DNA of 64,000 nt from Clostridia bacterium (GTDB lineage: Bacteria > Bacillota_A > Clostridia > TANB77 > CAG-508): the NCBI GenBank assembly GCA_022791475.1, contig JAAVZD010000004.1, positions 124,001-188,000 of the forward strand, given 5' to 3'. Made by a program: the position numbers and the translations under genes. The notes beneath the pieces were generated by a model. It saw only the letters and a list, made by a program, of their open reading frames with translations. It was not told the DNA's origin and did no database searches. Below, piece by piece: positions 8,243 through 17,702 of this stretch (positions within the stretch are counted from its first letter, which is position 1; every line of letters begins with the position of its first letter).

Positions 8243-8801
8243 ATGTATTTAATAGTTGGATTAGGAAACCCAGAAGAAGAGTATGGCAAAACAAGGCATA
8301 ACATGGGTTTTAATGTAATAAACAAATTATCAAGTAAATATGGAATAGAAGTAAACAAAAAGAAATTCGATGGACTATGTGGAGATGGTATAATAGAAGG
8401 CGAGAAAGTAATTTTATTAAAACCACAAACTTATATGAATTTAAGTGGAAAATCAATAGTTCAAGTTGTAAACTTTTATAAAATACCATTAGAAAATATA
8501 ATAGTAATATATGATGATATAGACATAGAGCCAGGCTTAATTAGAATACGCAAAAAAGGAAGCAGTGGCTCACATAATCGGAATGAAATCTGTAATAGCT
8601 GAATTAGGCTCAGAAGAATTTGCACGTGTTAGGGTAGGTATAGGGAAACCAAAATACGAAGGGGATATGATAAATTACGTAATAGGAGCAGTTTCAGAAG
8701 AAGAGCAAAAAGAATTAGAAAAAGGAGTAGAAAAAGCAAAAGAAGCGGTTATAGAAATATTAAAAAGTAGAATTGATACAGCTATGAATAAGTTTAATTA
8801 G
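8243..8801 (+). CDS. pth: Peptidyl-tRNA hydrolase, +1 frameshift at a CGG codon
   Basis: Pth releases tRNA from stalled peptidyl-tRNA and is essential in most bacteria. MYLIVGLGNPEEEYGKTRHNMG with the catalytic His (about residue 20) and LLKPQTYMNLSG are textbook. The zero frame reaches GSSGSHN, then CGG at 8579-8581, and stops seven codons later. Skipping C8579 gives GGA and HNGMKSVIAELGS, exactly the conserved HNG(L/M)K segment. The restored protein is 185 residues, normal for Pth. A null mutation here is hard to accept, so the site is strong evidence for recoding or for a sequence artefact. A REP-like repeat follows the stop at once. Confidence 0.92.
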
Positions 8802-8848
8802 TTCCCATTGGGGACGTTTCCTAATGGGAAATCTGTCACTTTTGGGAA
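8801..8848 (+). repeat. REP-like repeat, full copy
   Basis: GTTCCCATTGGGGACGTTTC, then ATGGGAAATCTGTCACTTTTGGGAA. With the inverted copy at 10085 it brackets the transposase gene at 9322. Confidence 0.85.
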
Positions 8849-8894
8849 TATAAAGTTACAGTATATTTTACTACATTGCTTACAAATATATAAG

Positions 8895-8927
8895 AAAACA
8901 CTTCCAATTATAATAAGGAAGTGTTTT
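8895..8927. terminator. Bidirectional terminator
   Basis: AAAACACTTCC and GGAAGTGTTTT around a short loop, between pth and the convergent small gene at 8949. Confidence 0.8.
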
Positions 8928-8948
8928 ACCTAATTGAAATTCGATCAA

Positions 8949-9158
8949 TTAATCATCTAAAAGTTTAAAATCATTTACTACGTCATCAATACAGGGATCA
9001 TTTTCATCTGTAAATTTCCTGTAAATTTTATTCTCAGAAAAAGATTTTGAAATATCTTTATTTTTTTTATTAGTACACAAATCTACAATTATTGCAATAA
9101 AAAATCCTAAAGCAAAAATAGCAATTAAAAGAAATAACATAAAATTGAAGGTCAGCAT
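8949..9158 (-). CDS. Small single-pass membrane protein
   Basis: A 69-residue protein with an N-terminal membrane span (MLFLLIAIFALGFFIAIIVDL) followed by a basic then acidic cytoplasmic-type tail. AAGGAG lies 8 bases upstream of the start on the minus strand. No family recognised. Confidence 0.6.
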   Translation of the reverse strand: MLTFNFMLFLLIAIFALGFFIAIIVDLCTNKKNKDISKSFSENKIYRKFTDENDPCIDDVVNDFKLLDD

Positions 9159-9321
9159 AGAAAATCTCCTTTCTGAAAAAACTACTAATAATAAGTTACA
9201 TATAAGATTGTATCATAAATTTATAAAAAACACTAGTATTTTACATAAAAATGTGATATATTTCTATTATGTTCTTATAGGGGTAAAGAACGAATCTAAT
9301 ATAAAGGTAAGGTGAGGTTCA

Positions 9322-10098
9322 ATGCCCCGTTTAAAAAGAGAAATATCAATATCAAAAGTATATCATGTAATAATAAGAGGAATTAATAAGCAAGATATAT
9401 TTTTAGATAGACAAGATTACTTTAAATTTATAAAAGAAATAGAAAGAACTAAACAAAAGTACAAATATGAAATTTATGCATACTCATTTATGAATGACCA
9501 TGTTCATTTTGTTATTTATGATAAAAATTATAATATGTCAATAGTAATGCAAAGCTTAAATGTTAGCTATTCTTCATATTTTAATAAAAAATATGAGAGA
9601 ACAGGTCATCTTTTTGAAAATAGATTTAAAAGTAAAGCAATAGAAAGCGAAGAATATTTAAAAAATGTAGTTAGATATATTCATAAGAATCCAGAAAATG
9701 CAGGATTAAAAAAATATGAGTGGACAAGTTACAACGAGTATTTATACAATGAAAAATTAATAAATAAAGAGATAATTCTAAAAGCTTTTGGAGAAGACAA
9801 AGATAATGCAATAAATAATTTTAAGTATTTTCATAGAAACTATTGTAAATATCAAGATTATGACAAAGATTATGAGCTTTTAACTCGAATAACAGATGAA
9901 GAAGCAATAGAAATGATAAAAAATATAGTAAAAGAAGATAACCCATTAAAAATACAACACTATCATAAACCAGAGAAAGACAAAGCAGTAATAAAAATTC
10001 TTAAAATAGAAGGAATAACAAAAGTACAGATATCAAGAATAATAGGAATTAGTACAAAAACAATATGTAAAATAGAAAAAGAAAGTTCCCAAAAGTGA
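9322..10098 (+). CDS. REP-associated Y1 transposase (RAYT / IS200-like)
   Basis: A 258-residue HUH-type Y1 transposase. The metal-binding HVHF motif (NDHVHFVIYD) sits near residue 66, and the Tyr-containing helix with YIHKNPENAGL near residue 130 is typical of the RAYT branch. The C-terminus adds a helix-turn-helix (TKVQISRIIGISTKTICKIEK). Such proteins are thought to mobilise REP palindromes in trans. REP-like copies flank it (8801 and, inverted, 10085), and the last codons of the gene itself are formed by the downstream repeat. It is the only transposase seen in the window and looks intact. Confidence 0.88.
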   Translation: MPRLKREISISKVYHVIIRGINKQDIFLDRQDYFKFIKEIERTKQKYKYEIYAYSFMNDHVHFVIYDKNYNMSIVMQSLNVSYSSYFNKKYERTGHLFENRFKSKAIESEEYLKNVVRYIHKNPENAGLKKYEWTSYNEYLYNEKLINKEIILKAFGEDKDNAINNFKYFHRNYCKYQDYDKDYELLTRITDEEAIEMIKNIVKEDNPLKIQHYHKPEKDKAVIKILKIEGITKVQISRIIGISTKTICKIEKESSQK

Positions 10099-10132
10099 CA
10101 GACTTCCCATTAGGAAACGTCCCCAATGGGAA
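10085..10132 (-). repeat. REP-like repeat, inverted copy
   Basis: The complement of the full repeat, beginning GTTCCCAAAAGTGACAG and ending AACGTCCCCAATGGGAA on the plus strand. It supplies the final residues (SSQK) and stop of the transposase gene. Confidence 0.85.
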
Positions 10133-10151
10133 GGGAAAGAAAGGAGCAAAA

Positions 10152-11348
10152 ATGCAAGAAATACTAATATCAAAAAAAGAAAACAAAAAAATAATAACCC
10201 TACTAGAAGACGGAAAACTTGAGGAAGTATACGAAGAAAAAGAAGATTGTAAAAGGCTTGAAGGTAATATATATTTAGGAAAAGTAAAAGACATTTTGCA
10301 AGGTATGCAGGCTGCTTTCGTAGATATAGGAGAAGAAAAGAACACCTTTATTCACATTAAAGATGTACTTCCAAAAGTAAGCAAAGTTACTGGAAATAAA
10401 AATGAAGATTTAGATAAATACAATATAAAAGACTATATAAAAAAAGATACTAGCATTTTAGTACAAGTAAAAAAAGATGCTACAAGTTTAAAGGGAGCAA
10501 AAATAAGTACAGACCTACACATTCCAGGCAGATTTGTTGTAGTTATGCCGAAAGATAATTTTATAACAGTTTCTCAAAAAATAGAAGATGAAAATGAAAG
10601 AGAAAGATTAATTAATATTGCTAAAGAAACTATAAAAAATGATATAGGTTTAATAATTAGAACTGCTGCTGAAGGAAAAGATGAAAATATTATAAAAAAA
10701 GATATAGAGCAAACTATTAAAAAGTGGAATGATATAAAAAAAGAAAGTGAAAGCTTAAAAGAAAATGAAATTCCAAAAGTATTATACAAAAATGATTCAA
10801 TAATAGAAAAAATTTTACTAGATACTGTTGATAATGGAATACAAAAAGTTATTGTAGATGACACACAAATGCTTGAAGATATAAAAAGAATACTAAAAAA
10901 CATTGATGAGAGTAGCAAAGTAAATGTTGAACTAAAACAAACAGATAATTTGCTAGATATGTATGACACAGATGACCAAATAGAAAAATTAAGTGCTAGA
11001 AAAATATGGCTAAAATGTGGAGGTTTTATAACAATAGATAAAACAGAAGCACTAACAGCAATAGATGTAAACTCGGGAAAATTCACAGGAAAGAAGAACT
11101 TAGAAGAAACTGTACTAAAAGTAAATGAAGAAGCAAGCTGTGAAATAGCAAGGCAATTACGCTTAAGAGATATAGGCGGAATAATAATAATAGATTACAT
11201 AGATATGCAAGAAACCAAAAGCAGAGAACAAGTTTTAGAAACCTTAAAACAAGCCTTAAAAAAAGACCGCTCAAAAACACAAGTAATAGAGTTTACAAAG
11301 TTAAACTTGTTGGAAATGACAAGAAAGCATATGTTTAGTGAAAATTAA
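10152..11348 (+). CDS. rng: Ribonuclease G / E family
   Basis: A 398-residue RNase E/G-type endoribonuclease. The N-terminal S1-like part (about 30-110, GNIYLGKVKDILQGMQAAFVD) binds RNA. The catalytic DNase-I-like part keeps the two metal-binding Asp motifs, AIDVNSG (near 302) and IDYIDM (near 345). The protein stops soon after NLLEMTRK and lacks the zinc-link and long C-terminal extension of E. coli RNase E. The ATG at 10152 follows AAAGGAG; an upstream in-frame extension only translates the REP-like repeat. Confidence 0.85.
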   Translation: MQEILISKKENKKIITLLEDGKLEEVYEEKEDCKRLEGNIYLGKVKDILQGMQAAFVDIGEEKNTFIHIKDVLPKVSKVTGNKNEDLDKYNIKDYIKKDTSILVQVKKDATSLKGAKISTDLHIPGRFVVVMPKDNFITVSQKIEDENERERLINIAKETIKNDIGLIIRTAAEGKDENIIKKDIEQTIKKWNDIKKESESLKENEIPKVLYKNDSIIEKILLDTVDNGIQKVIVDDTQMLEDIKRILKNIDESSKVNVELKQTDNLLDMYDTDDQIEKLSARKIWLKCGGFITIDKTEALTAIDVNSGKFTGKKNLEETVLKVNEEASCEIARQLRLRDIGGIIIIDYIDMQETKSREQVLETLKQALKKDRSKTQVIEFTKLNLLEMTRKHMFSEN

Positions 11349-11384
11349 AAGATACCATAAAATGCAACAAATACGTAAAATACT

Positions 11385-11412
11385 TGACTATTAATAGAAA
11401 TTATGTTAATAT
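11385..11412 (+). promoter_or_regulatory. Probable promoter
   Basis: TTGACT at 11385-11390 and TAATAT at 11407-11412, spacer 16, about 110 bases before the membrane protein gene at 11524. Confidence 0.5.
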
Positions 11413-11523
11413 TAGTATTAATAAAAATTATAAATTCCTTTTTACCCCAATTATAATATTGGCTTAACATAGATATACAACTATTAAACAATGTCTTTAA
11501 TTAAAGAAAAGGAGAAAACGAAT

Positions 11524-12054
11524 ATGTTACTAATTTTAATAAGTGCAATTATAGCTATAGCATTATTAAAAAGTTCTATTAATTTCGTAAAAGAAGTTAA
11601 AGAGTATAATTATCTTCCGTTTTTTCCCCCTCTATTTTTATTAGGGGCAATTATTGGTATAGCTGGAATATCATATGGAATATTCGGAGTAACTGATTAT
11701 GGAGAATGGGAAGTGGTTGAAAGCAAAGAACTTGTAAGTCTTTCAAATAGCACGGTATCAGAAGGTAGGGGCCTTTTATATGTAAATGTTTATGGTCAAA
11801 ATGTATATACATACAGATATGAAACAAACGAAGAAGATAATACAGATAATGTAAAAGACTATATAACTGATACAATTTCAGGAAATATTATTGAAAGGGA
11901 AGACAAAAATTGCAAAATCCCAGAACTTATAGTAGAAAGAAAAAGTCCAAAGAGGACAATATGGACATTAGGACTAGGTTGGGATAACACACCTGTTAGA
12001 TATACATTCCACGTACCATATGGAACAATATCACGTGAAGTACAACTTAAATAA
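11524..12054 (+). CDS. Membrane protein of unknown function
   Basis: A 176-residue protein with two N-terminal membrane spans (LLILISAIIAIALL and FPPLFLLGAIIGIAGISYGIF), then a mainly beta-rich domain of about 110 residues. AAAGGAG eight bases before the ATG at 11524 is better than the upstream in-frame ATG at 11491. No family recognised. It has its own promoter and a shared terminator, so it is a single-gene unit. Confidence 0.65.
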   Translation: MLLILISAIIAIALLKSSINFVKEVKEYNYLPFFPPLFLLGAIIGIAGISYGIFGVTDYGEWEVVESKELVSLSNSTVSEGRGLLYVNVYGQNVYTYRYETNEEDNTDNVKDYITDTISGNIIEREDKNCKIPELIVERKSPKRTIWTLGLGWDNTPVRYTFHVPYGTISREVQLK

Positions 12055-12070
12055 GAAATTAAAAGGTGGC

Positions 12071-12106
12071 AAAATGCGAGAATACTTTAAAGTAGTCTCG
12101 CATTTT
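12071..12106. terminator. Bidirectional terminator
   Basis: AAAATGCGAGA and TCTCGCATTTT arms between two convergent genes, followed by T-rich sequence. Confidence 0.8.
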
Positions 12107-12112
12107 GTGTTT

Positions 12113-13846
12113 TTAATTTCCTAATATTCTCCTTATCTCTTCATGTCTCTTAATTTTCTGAGTAGTGGTCTTAATCAAAGGTTCATTTGTAACAATAATA
12201 TCTTTTATTGACTTATATGCAGGCAGTTGCTTATTAATTTGTGCCTTGATATCTTGCCATATAATATCATGATATTCATTAACTTTTTTATCTTTAAACA
12301 TCTCCTCTATAACATCTTTATTATAAACAATTTTTGCAGATAACACTAAATCATCTTTTTTAGAATCTGGCATACCAAATACTAAACTTTCAGCAACATA
12401 TGGTAATTTGTTAATTAATATTTCTAGCTCTTCTGGGTAAATATTCTTACCATTTTTAAGAACAATAACATCCTTTTTTCTACCAGTAATAAATAAATAG
12501 CCTTCTTTATCAATATAACCTAAATCACCAGTATAGAACCAACCATCTTTTAAAACTTCATTAGTTGCCTCTTCGTTTTCATAGTAACCCTTCATAATTG
12601 TAGGACCTTTTGCTTTTATTTCACCAATACCTTCATCATTTGAGTTATCTATTTCAATTGTTATACCAGGAAGGGCAAAACCTACAGAGCCAGCTTTCTT
12701 ATATTTATCATTTTCTCCTGCAAGAACAGGTGAAGTTTCAGTTAAACCATAGCCTTGAAGTAAGTTTATACCTAAATTAACAAAACATTCTATGGCATCT
12801 TTACTCATAGGTGCACCACCTGCAATTAAAACTCTTAAATTGGGCGCAAAGCTATTTAATATAGTTTTGAATACTTTTCTTCTTATATCAATTCCAAATT
12901 TTAACAAAAAGTTACAAACAGAACTCATAGTTTTTACTAATTTCTTTTTACCTTGTTCTTCTATTGCCTTATCAATTTTTTTATACATAATTTCAAGCAT
13001 TAAAGGAACAGATACGAAACCAGTAATATTAAATTCTTTCAAATTATTTGCAACATATCGTAATCCATCACTAAAAGCAACAGTAATACCACAAGAAGTA
13101 CCATATAAAAATGTACAAGTTGACTCAAAGGTATGATGCAAAGGTAAGAAAGATAAAAATATATCTTCTCTTCGTATATCAGTCATTTGAGAAAGTGCAT
13201 AAATATCTGCACATATATTTGCTTGTGATAACATTACGGCTTTTGAAATTGCAGTAGTTCCTGATGTAAAAAGCATAATAGATATTTTATCATTATCTAA
13301 TTTTATATTTTGATATTTTTGGTCATCATTTTCAAGTAGATAATTACCTTTTGATACTAATATAGAATAATTAATAACATCTTTATCTTCAGTATTATCC
13401 ATACAAATTAAATGTTTCAAATTAGTAGTATTAGAAGCTTTTAAATTTTTTAAAACATCAATATGTTTTTTATCAAATATAATAGCTTCTACTTCACTTC
13501 TTTTAATTAAACTTTCAATTTCATTATCTGGAAGAGATTTGTCTAAAGGTACAACTACAATATCACTAGTAGTTATAGCTAAATAGCTTACACACCATTC
13601 ATAACGGTTAGAAGCAATAATAGCAACTCTTTTTTTAGAAAGGCCTAAATGAATTAAAGATGTAGCTAAACTTTTAATATCACTTGCAAATTTTGAATAA
13701 GATATATTTATAAAATCTTTAGATTTGGGATTTTCTTTATATGTAAATGCAATCTTTTCAGAGTATTCATTTTCGTATCTTTCAATCAACTCTTTAAAGT
13801 TATTAAGAGTTCTGCCTTTGTATAATTTTCTTTTTTTATCTTCCAA
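12113..13846 (-). CDS. AMP-binding acyl-CoA synthetase
   Basis: A 577-residue adenylate-forming enzyme that activates a carboxylic acid, probably a fatty acid, with ATP and CoA. The P-loop is LFTSGTTAISKAVMLS (about 190-205). YGLTETSPV (about 366), GWFYTGDLG with the conserved Asp, and GRKKDVIVLKNGKNIYPEE with the hinge Lys/Arg follow in order. The overall type is FadD-like rather than acetyl-CoA synthetase. Single gene, convergent with the membrane protein. Confidence 0.85.
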   Translation of the reverse strand: MEDKKRKLYKGRTLNNFKELIERYENEYSEKIAFTYKENPKSKDFINISYSKFASDIKSLATSLIHLGLSKKRVAIIASNRYEWCVSYLAITTSDIVVVPLDKSLPDNEIESLIKRSEVEAIIFDKKHIDVLKNLKASNTTNLKHLICMDNTEDKDVINYSILVSKGNYLLENDDQKYQNIKLDNDKISIMLFTSGTTAISKAVMLSQANICADIYALSQMTDIRREDIFLSFLPLHHTFESTCTFLYGTSCGITVAFSDGLRYVANNLKEFNITGFVSVPLMLEIMYKKIDKAIEEQGKKKLVKTMSSVCNFLLKFGIDIRRKVFKTILNSFAPNLRVLIAGGAPMSKDAIECFVNLGINLLQGYGLTETSPVLAGENDKYKKAGSVGFALPGITIEIDNSNDEGIGEIKAKGPTIMKGYYENEEATNEVLKDGWFYTGDLGYIDKEGYLFITGRKKDVIVLKNGKNIYPEELEILINKLPYVAESLVFGMPDSKKDDLVLSAKIVYNKDVIEEMFKDKKVNEYHDIIWQDIKAQINKQLPAYKSIKDIIVTNEPLIKTTTQKIKRHEEIRRILGN

Positions 13847-14219
13847 AGTAAAATACCTCTTTTCTAAATTTATGCTCTTATTTTACACCATTATATATTA
13901 AATTGCAAGGGCGAAAAATGTCTAATTTTGATGGAAACTTATGGAAAGATTTAGTAAAAAATATTTACAATAATAGACAACAATATATAATTATGTATAT
14001 CTCAGAACTTCTTTAAAAGGAGGTGATAAAGGTAAAAAAACTCAAAAAAATTTTGACAAAATTTATACATTTTTATTATATACAGATTATTAAAAAAGCA
14101 ATAACAAAACTACAATTTTTCTATAAATTAGTTCTAGTGACTTCAATAAAATTAAATCTTATAATTGACTATTCCATATAAACAAGTTATAATTATAAAA
14201 ACACTTAGGAGGTAGAAAT
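13847..14219. other. Intergenic, no convincing gene
   Basis: AT-rich. It contains AAAGGAGGTGATAAAG at about 14017, a perfect anti-16S match. The only frame it could serve starts at the GTG inside that motif (about 14023) and would give a 50-residue lysine-rich peptide. I do not call it. Confidence 0.4.
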
Positions 14220-14846
14220 ATGTCAAACTTTTTTTATATAATGGGTAAAAGCTCAACTGGAAAAGATACTATATACAAAAGAATAAAAGAACAAATTGAT
14301 ATAAATACATATATACTATATACTACTAGACCAATAAGAGAAGGAGAAAAAGAAGGTGTAGACTACCATTATATCTCAAATGAAAAAATGCAAGAATTAA
14401 TAAACACAGGAAAAGTTCTAGAAAGTAGAACATATCAAACTGTTGCAGGTCCATGGACATATGCTACAATAGCAGATGAGCAATTAGAACAAGAAGGAAA
14501 CATTATTACAGTAGGAACTTTGGAATCTTATAGAGATATAAAGGAATACTATAAAGATAAAATAGATACAAAACTAGTACCTATTTATATAGCTATAGAT
14601 GAACAAGAAAGAAGAAAAAGAGCTATAAAAAGGGAAGAAGGGCAAATTAAGCCAAACTATGCAGAAGTAGAAAGAAGAATAAAAGCAGATAATATAGACT
14701 TTTCAGAAGAAAATTTAAGAAAATGTGGAATTACTTCAAAAGAAACTTTTTACAATTATGATATAGATAGATGTGTATCACAAATAATAGATTATATGGA
14801 AAGAGCTAATCAAACTTATAAAAGTAGTAATGTAGAAGAAAGATAG
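14220..14846 (+). CDS. Guanylate-kinase-like protein
   Basis: A 208-residue P-loop protein. The ATP site is GKSSTGKDTI (residues 9-18) and the GMP-binding region is TTRPIREGEKEGVDYHYIS, as in guanylate kinase. The C-terminal half differs from canonical Gmk (long charged helix, RKRAIKREEGQIKPNYAEVERR), so it may be a paralogue. Strong AGGAGG upstream. It ends seven bases before rimO, so the two are probably co-transcribed. Confidence 0.75.
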   Translation: MSNFFYIMGKSSTGKDTIYKRIKEQIDINTYILYTTRPIREGEKEGVDYHYISNEKMQELINTGKVLESRTYQTVAGPWTYATIADEQLEQEGNIITVGTLESYRDIKEYYKDKIDTKLVPIYIAIDEQERRKRAIKREEGQIKPNYAEVERRIKADNIDFSEENLRKCGITSKETFYNYDIDRCVSQIIDYMERANQTYKSSNVEER

Positions 14847-14853
14847 GTAGAAA

Positions 14854-16161
14854 ATGAACGTAGGATTTATACACTTAGGTTGTAGCAAAAATTTAGTAGA
14901 TACAGAAATGACAATAGGTCTATTTAAAAATAACGAATATAAAATAGTAAATAACCCAGAAGATGCTGATATTTTAATAATAAATACATGTGGTTTTATA
15001 TTAAGTGCACAAGAAGAAGCTATAAATACAATACTTGAAATGGCAGAATATAAAAAGAAAAGATGCAAATATTTAATAGTAATGGGTTGCTTAGTGCAAA
15101 GGTTTAAAGAAGAACTTGAAAAAGAAATTCCAGAAGTAGATTTATGGATAAAATATGATTCTTATAATACAATATGGGAGCAAATTAAAAAGGTTATAAA
15201 TCCAGAAGTAACAAAACAAAATGAATTAAATTTCTTGGACAGAACAATAACAACAGGAGAAAACTTTGCATATTTAAGAATAGCAGAAGGTTGTAGCAAT
15301 TTCTGTACATATTGTGCAATTCCAAAAATAAGAGGAAAATTCATAAGTAGAACGATAGAAGATGTATTAGAAGAAGCGGAAAAGCTTGCTAAAGAAGGGT
15401 ATAAGGAACTAATAGTAATAGCACAAGATACAACAAAATATGGAATAGACATATATGGAAAGCCACGCTTAGCAGAACTATTGCAAGAGTTATGCAAAAT
15501 AGATGGTATAAAATGGATAAGATTTTTATATTCATACCCAGAAACAATAACAGATGAATTAATAAAAGTTGTTAAAAAAGAAGATAAAATATGCAAATAC
15601 TTCGATATACCAATTCAACACATATCAGATAGTGTACTAAAAAGAATGAATAGAAAAAGCAATAGCGAAAGCATAAGAAAAGTAATAAAAAAATTAAGAG
15701 AAGAAATACCAAATGTAGTAATCAGAACAACAGTAATGGTAGGCTTCCCAGGAGAAACAAAAGAAGACTTTGAAGAACTATATGACTTTATAAAAGAAAC
15801 AAAATTTGATAGGCTAGGAGCTTTTAGCTACTCAAAAGAAGAAGGAACACCAGCAGAAAAGCTGCCAAATCAAATTCATACAAATACCAAAAAGAGTAGA
15901 TATAATGAAATAATGAGTTTACAACAACAAATAGCAATAGAAAAACAAAAAGAATTAATTGGAAAGAAATTAGAGGTACTAATAGAAAGTAAAACTTTTG
16001 ATGGTAAATATTATGTAGGAAGAAGTTATATGGATGTACCAGATATAGATGGTCTTATTTACATACAAATGGTAGATGAGCTACTTAAAGGAAAATTCAT
16101 AGAATGCGAAATTATAGAAACAGATAATTATGATTTAATTGCAAAATTAGTAAAGAAATAA
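14854..16161 (+). CDS. rimO: Ribosomal protein S12 methylthiotransferase RimO
   Basis: A 435-residue radical-SAM methylthiotransferase that modifies an Asp of ribosomal protein S12. The N-terminal UPF0004 domain (NVGFIHLGCSKNLVDTE) has its three Fe-S cysteines at about 10, 46 and 75. The radical SAM motif is CSNFCTYCAIP (CxxxCxxC) near 147-154, and a C-terminal TRAM domain follows. SKN-VD rather than the MiaB consensus, plus the length, favour RimO over MiaB. Confidence 0.92.
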   Translation: MNVGFIHLGCSKNLVDTEMTIGLFKNNEYKIVNNPEDADILIINTCGFILSAQEEAINTILEMAEYKKKRCKYLIVMGCLVQRFKEELEKEIPEVDLWIKYDSYNTIWEQIKKVINPEVTKQNELNFLDRTITTGENFAYLRIAEGCSNFCTYCAIPKIRGKFISRTIEDVLEEAEKLAKEGYKELIVIAQDTTKYGIDIYGKPRLAELLQELCKIDGIKWIRFLYSYPETITDELIKVVKKEDKICKYFDIPIQHISDSVLKRMNRKSNSESIRKVIKKLREEIPNVVIRTTVMVGFPGETKEDFEELYDFIKETKFDRLGAFSYSKEEGTPAEKLPNQIHTNTKKSRYNEIMSLQQQIAIEKQKELIGKKLEVLIESKTFDGKYYVGRSYMDVPDIDGLIYIQMVDELLKGKFIECEIIETDNYDLIAKLVKK

Positions 16162-16250
16162 GCAACTATATAAAACTGTAGGCAGAAAATTGAAATTAAT
16201 TAGTAAGTAATATGAAAAATAACTTGCTGAATTGTGTATTAAACATATTT

Positions 16251-16292
16251 AAAAAATCCAAAAGAAATGTAATATACCTCTTTTGGATTTTT
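16251..16292 (+). terminator. Rho-independent terminator
   Basis: AAAAAATCCAAAAGA and TCTTTTGGATTTTTT arms, after rimO. Confidence 0.8.
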
Positions 16293-16336
16293 TATAATAC
16301 CATAATTAAATAGTATCAAAGCTTATGCTTACTTTT

Positions 16337-16549
16337 TTAAACAATCTTAATTAAATCTTCAACAGAACATGAAAGGTATTTACAAAAACATTCTAGATAT
16401 TTAAAGGAAATAGAATCTGTTTCGCCATTTATTACTCTATTTAGATTCCTATTTGTAATATTCATTTGTTGACACAACCAATACTTCGACTTATTCTGCT
16501 TTTTTAATAGTTCTTCTATATTAAAATTTACCATAAAGTCCTCCTTCAA
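16337..16549 (-). CDS. Small XRE-family DNA-binding protein
   Basis: 70 residues, a single Cro/CI helix-turn-helix (LLKKQNKSKYWLCQQMNITNR to VINGETDSISFKYLECFCKYL). AAGGAGG precedes the start on the minus strand. Target unknown; it is divergent from the M23 peptidase gene and could act on that intergenic region. Confidence 0.75.
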   Translation of the reverse strand: MKEDFMVNFNIEELLKKQNKSKYWLCQQMNITNRNLNRVINGETDSISFKYLECFCKYLSCSVEDLIKIV

Positions 16550-16718
16550 AAAAATTTTAATATAAAAAGAATATATAAATAAGATACTTGCAAATATCTT
16601 GCGAAGGAATGCCTATAAAATTTCAGAATAAAAAATTTGCAATTGTATAAAATATATGTTATAATAAAAGATGCATGTGGTAAAAATTAACATAATTTTA
16701 AAAGGAGAGTGAATATAT

Positions 16719-17699
16719 ATTTTAAACAAGAAAGTAAGAAATTATACTAAAGATATAGTAAAGTTATTAACAATAGTAATATGTTCCTTAATAATTATTC
16801 TTGCAATAATGTCATTAAAATATAAAATAGTATATAAAGTAACAATTTCTGGTGAAGAAGTTGGATATGTTTCAAACAAATATAAATTTGAAAAATTAAT
16901 AGATGAGCAAATAATAAATAAAAACGAAGTAAATGTAGCATATGTAAATATTTCAGAATTTCCAAAATATCAAATTATTTTAGCAAATAATTCTGAGAAA
17001 ACTAATGAAGAAGAAATTTTTAAAAAAATAAATGAAGAAGCGGTTACTACTTATAAGTTATACGAAATAGCTGTAGAGGGCAATGTAGCTGTATATGTAA
17101 ATTCAATAGAAGAAGCAGAGGAAACAGTAGCTAAATTAAAAGAAGAAAATACAGCTAAAATGGATAAAGTAAGTATAAGTGTAAATGAAATTTATACGCA
17201 AGATATAAATAATATAGAAAAAAGTATACAAATAGCATCAAATATAGAAACAGCAGAAGTAGAAGTTTTAGATATAGTAAATAAGCAAGAGAAAATTAAA
17301 TCTTCAACATTAAACGGAGTATATTTTGGAGTAAAACCAGTAAGTGGAACTATAACTTCAAGGTATGGAGCAAATGAAAGTATAAGAGATCATACACATA
17401 AAGGAATGGATATAGCTGCACCATATGGAACAACAATTGTAGCAGCAGCAGATGGAAAAGTAACTTATTCTGGAACGATGGGTGGATATGGAAACCTAAT
17501 AATAATAACACATGAAAATGGAATACAAACATATTATGGACATTGTAGTAAATTAATAGCAAAAGTAGGGGAAGAAGTAAAAGCAGGGGAAGAAATAGCA
17601 AAAGTGGGTTCAACAGGTTTCTCAACAGGAAATCACCTACATTTCGAAATAAGAAAAAACGGAAGCCAAATAAATCCACAAAAATATTTGTATAAGTAA
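16719..17699 (+). CDS. Membrane-anchored M23 peptidase, probable non-AUG start
   Basis: Cell-wall endopeptidase of the LytM/M23 type. Zinc ligands HTHKGMDIA (H and D) and GNHLHFEIRKNG (HxH) lie in the C-terminal 120 residues. The first in-frame ATG (16809) would cut the membrane anchor, while in-frame translation continues upstream as LNKKVRNYTKDIVKLLTIV then CSLIIILAIMSL, a clean basic segment plus membrane span. The stop upstream is at 16710, leaving only ATA 16713, ATT 16719 and non-start codons, with GGAG at 16704-16707. I place the start at ATT 16719. About 326 residues. Role: peptidoglycan remodelling outside the membrane. Confidence 0.75.
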   Translation: MLNKKVRNYTKDIVKLLTIVICSLIIILAIMSLKYKIVYKVTISGEEVGYVSNKYKFEKLIDEQIINKNEVNVAYVNISEFPKYQIILANNSEKTNEEEIFKKINEEAVTTYKLYEIAVEGNVAVYVNSIEEAEETVAKLKEENTAKMDKVSISVNEIYTQDINNIEKSIQIASNIETAEVEVLDIVNKQEKIKSSTLNGVYFGVKPVSGTITSRYGANESIRDHTHKGMDIAAPYGTTIVAAADGKVTYSGTMGGYGNLIIITHENGIQTYYGHCSKLIAKVGEEVKAGEEIAKVGSTGFSTGNHLHFEIRKNGSQINPQKYLYK

Positions 17700-17702
17700 A
17701 AT

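Noticed and set aside
10095..10151. Upstream extension of RNase G to 10095
   Set aside because: It only translates the REP-like repeat; AAAGGAG before 10152 is the better start.
14017..14180. Small gene after AAAGGAGGTGATAAAG
   Set aside because: No start codon at proper spacing; the only frame begins within the ribosome binding motif.
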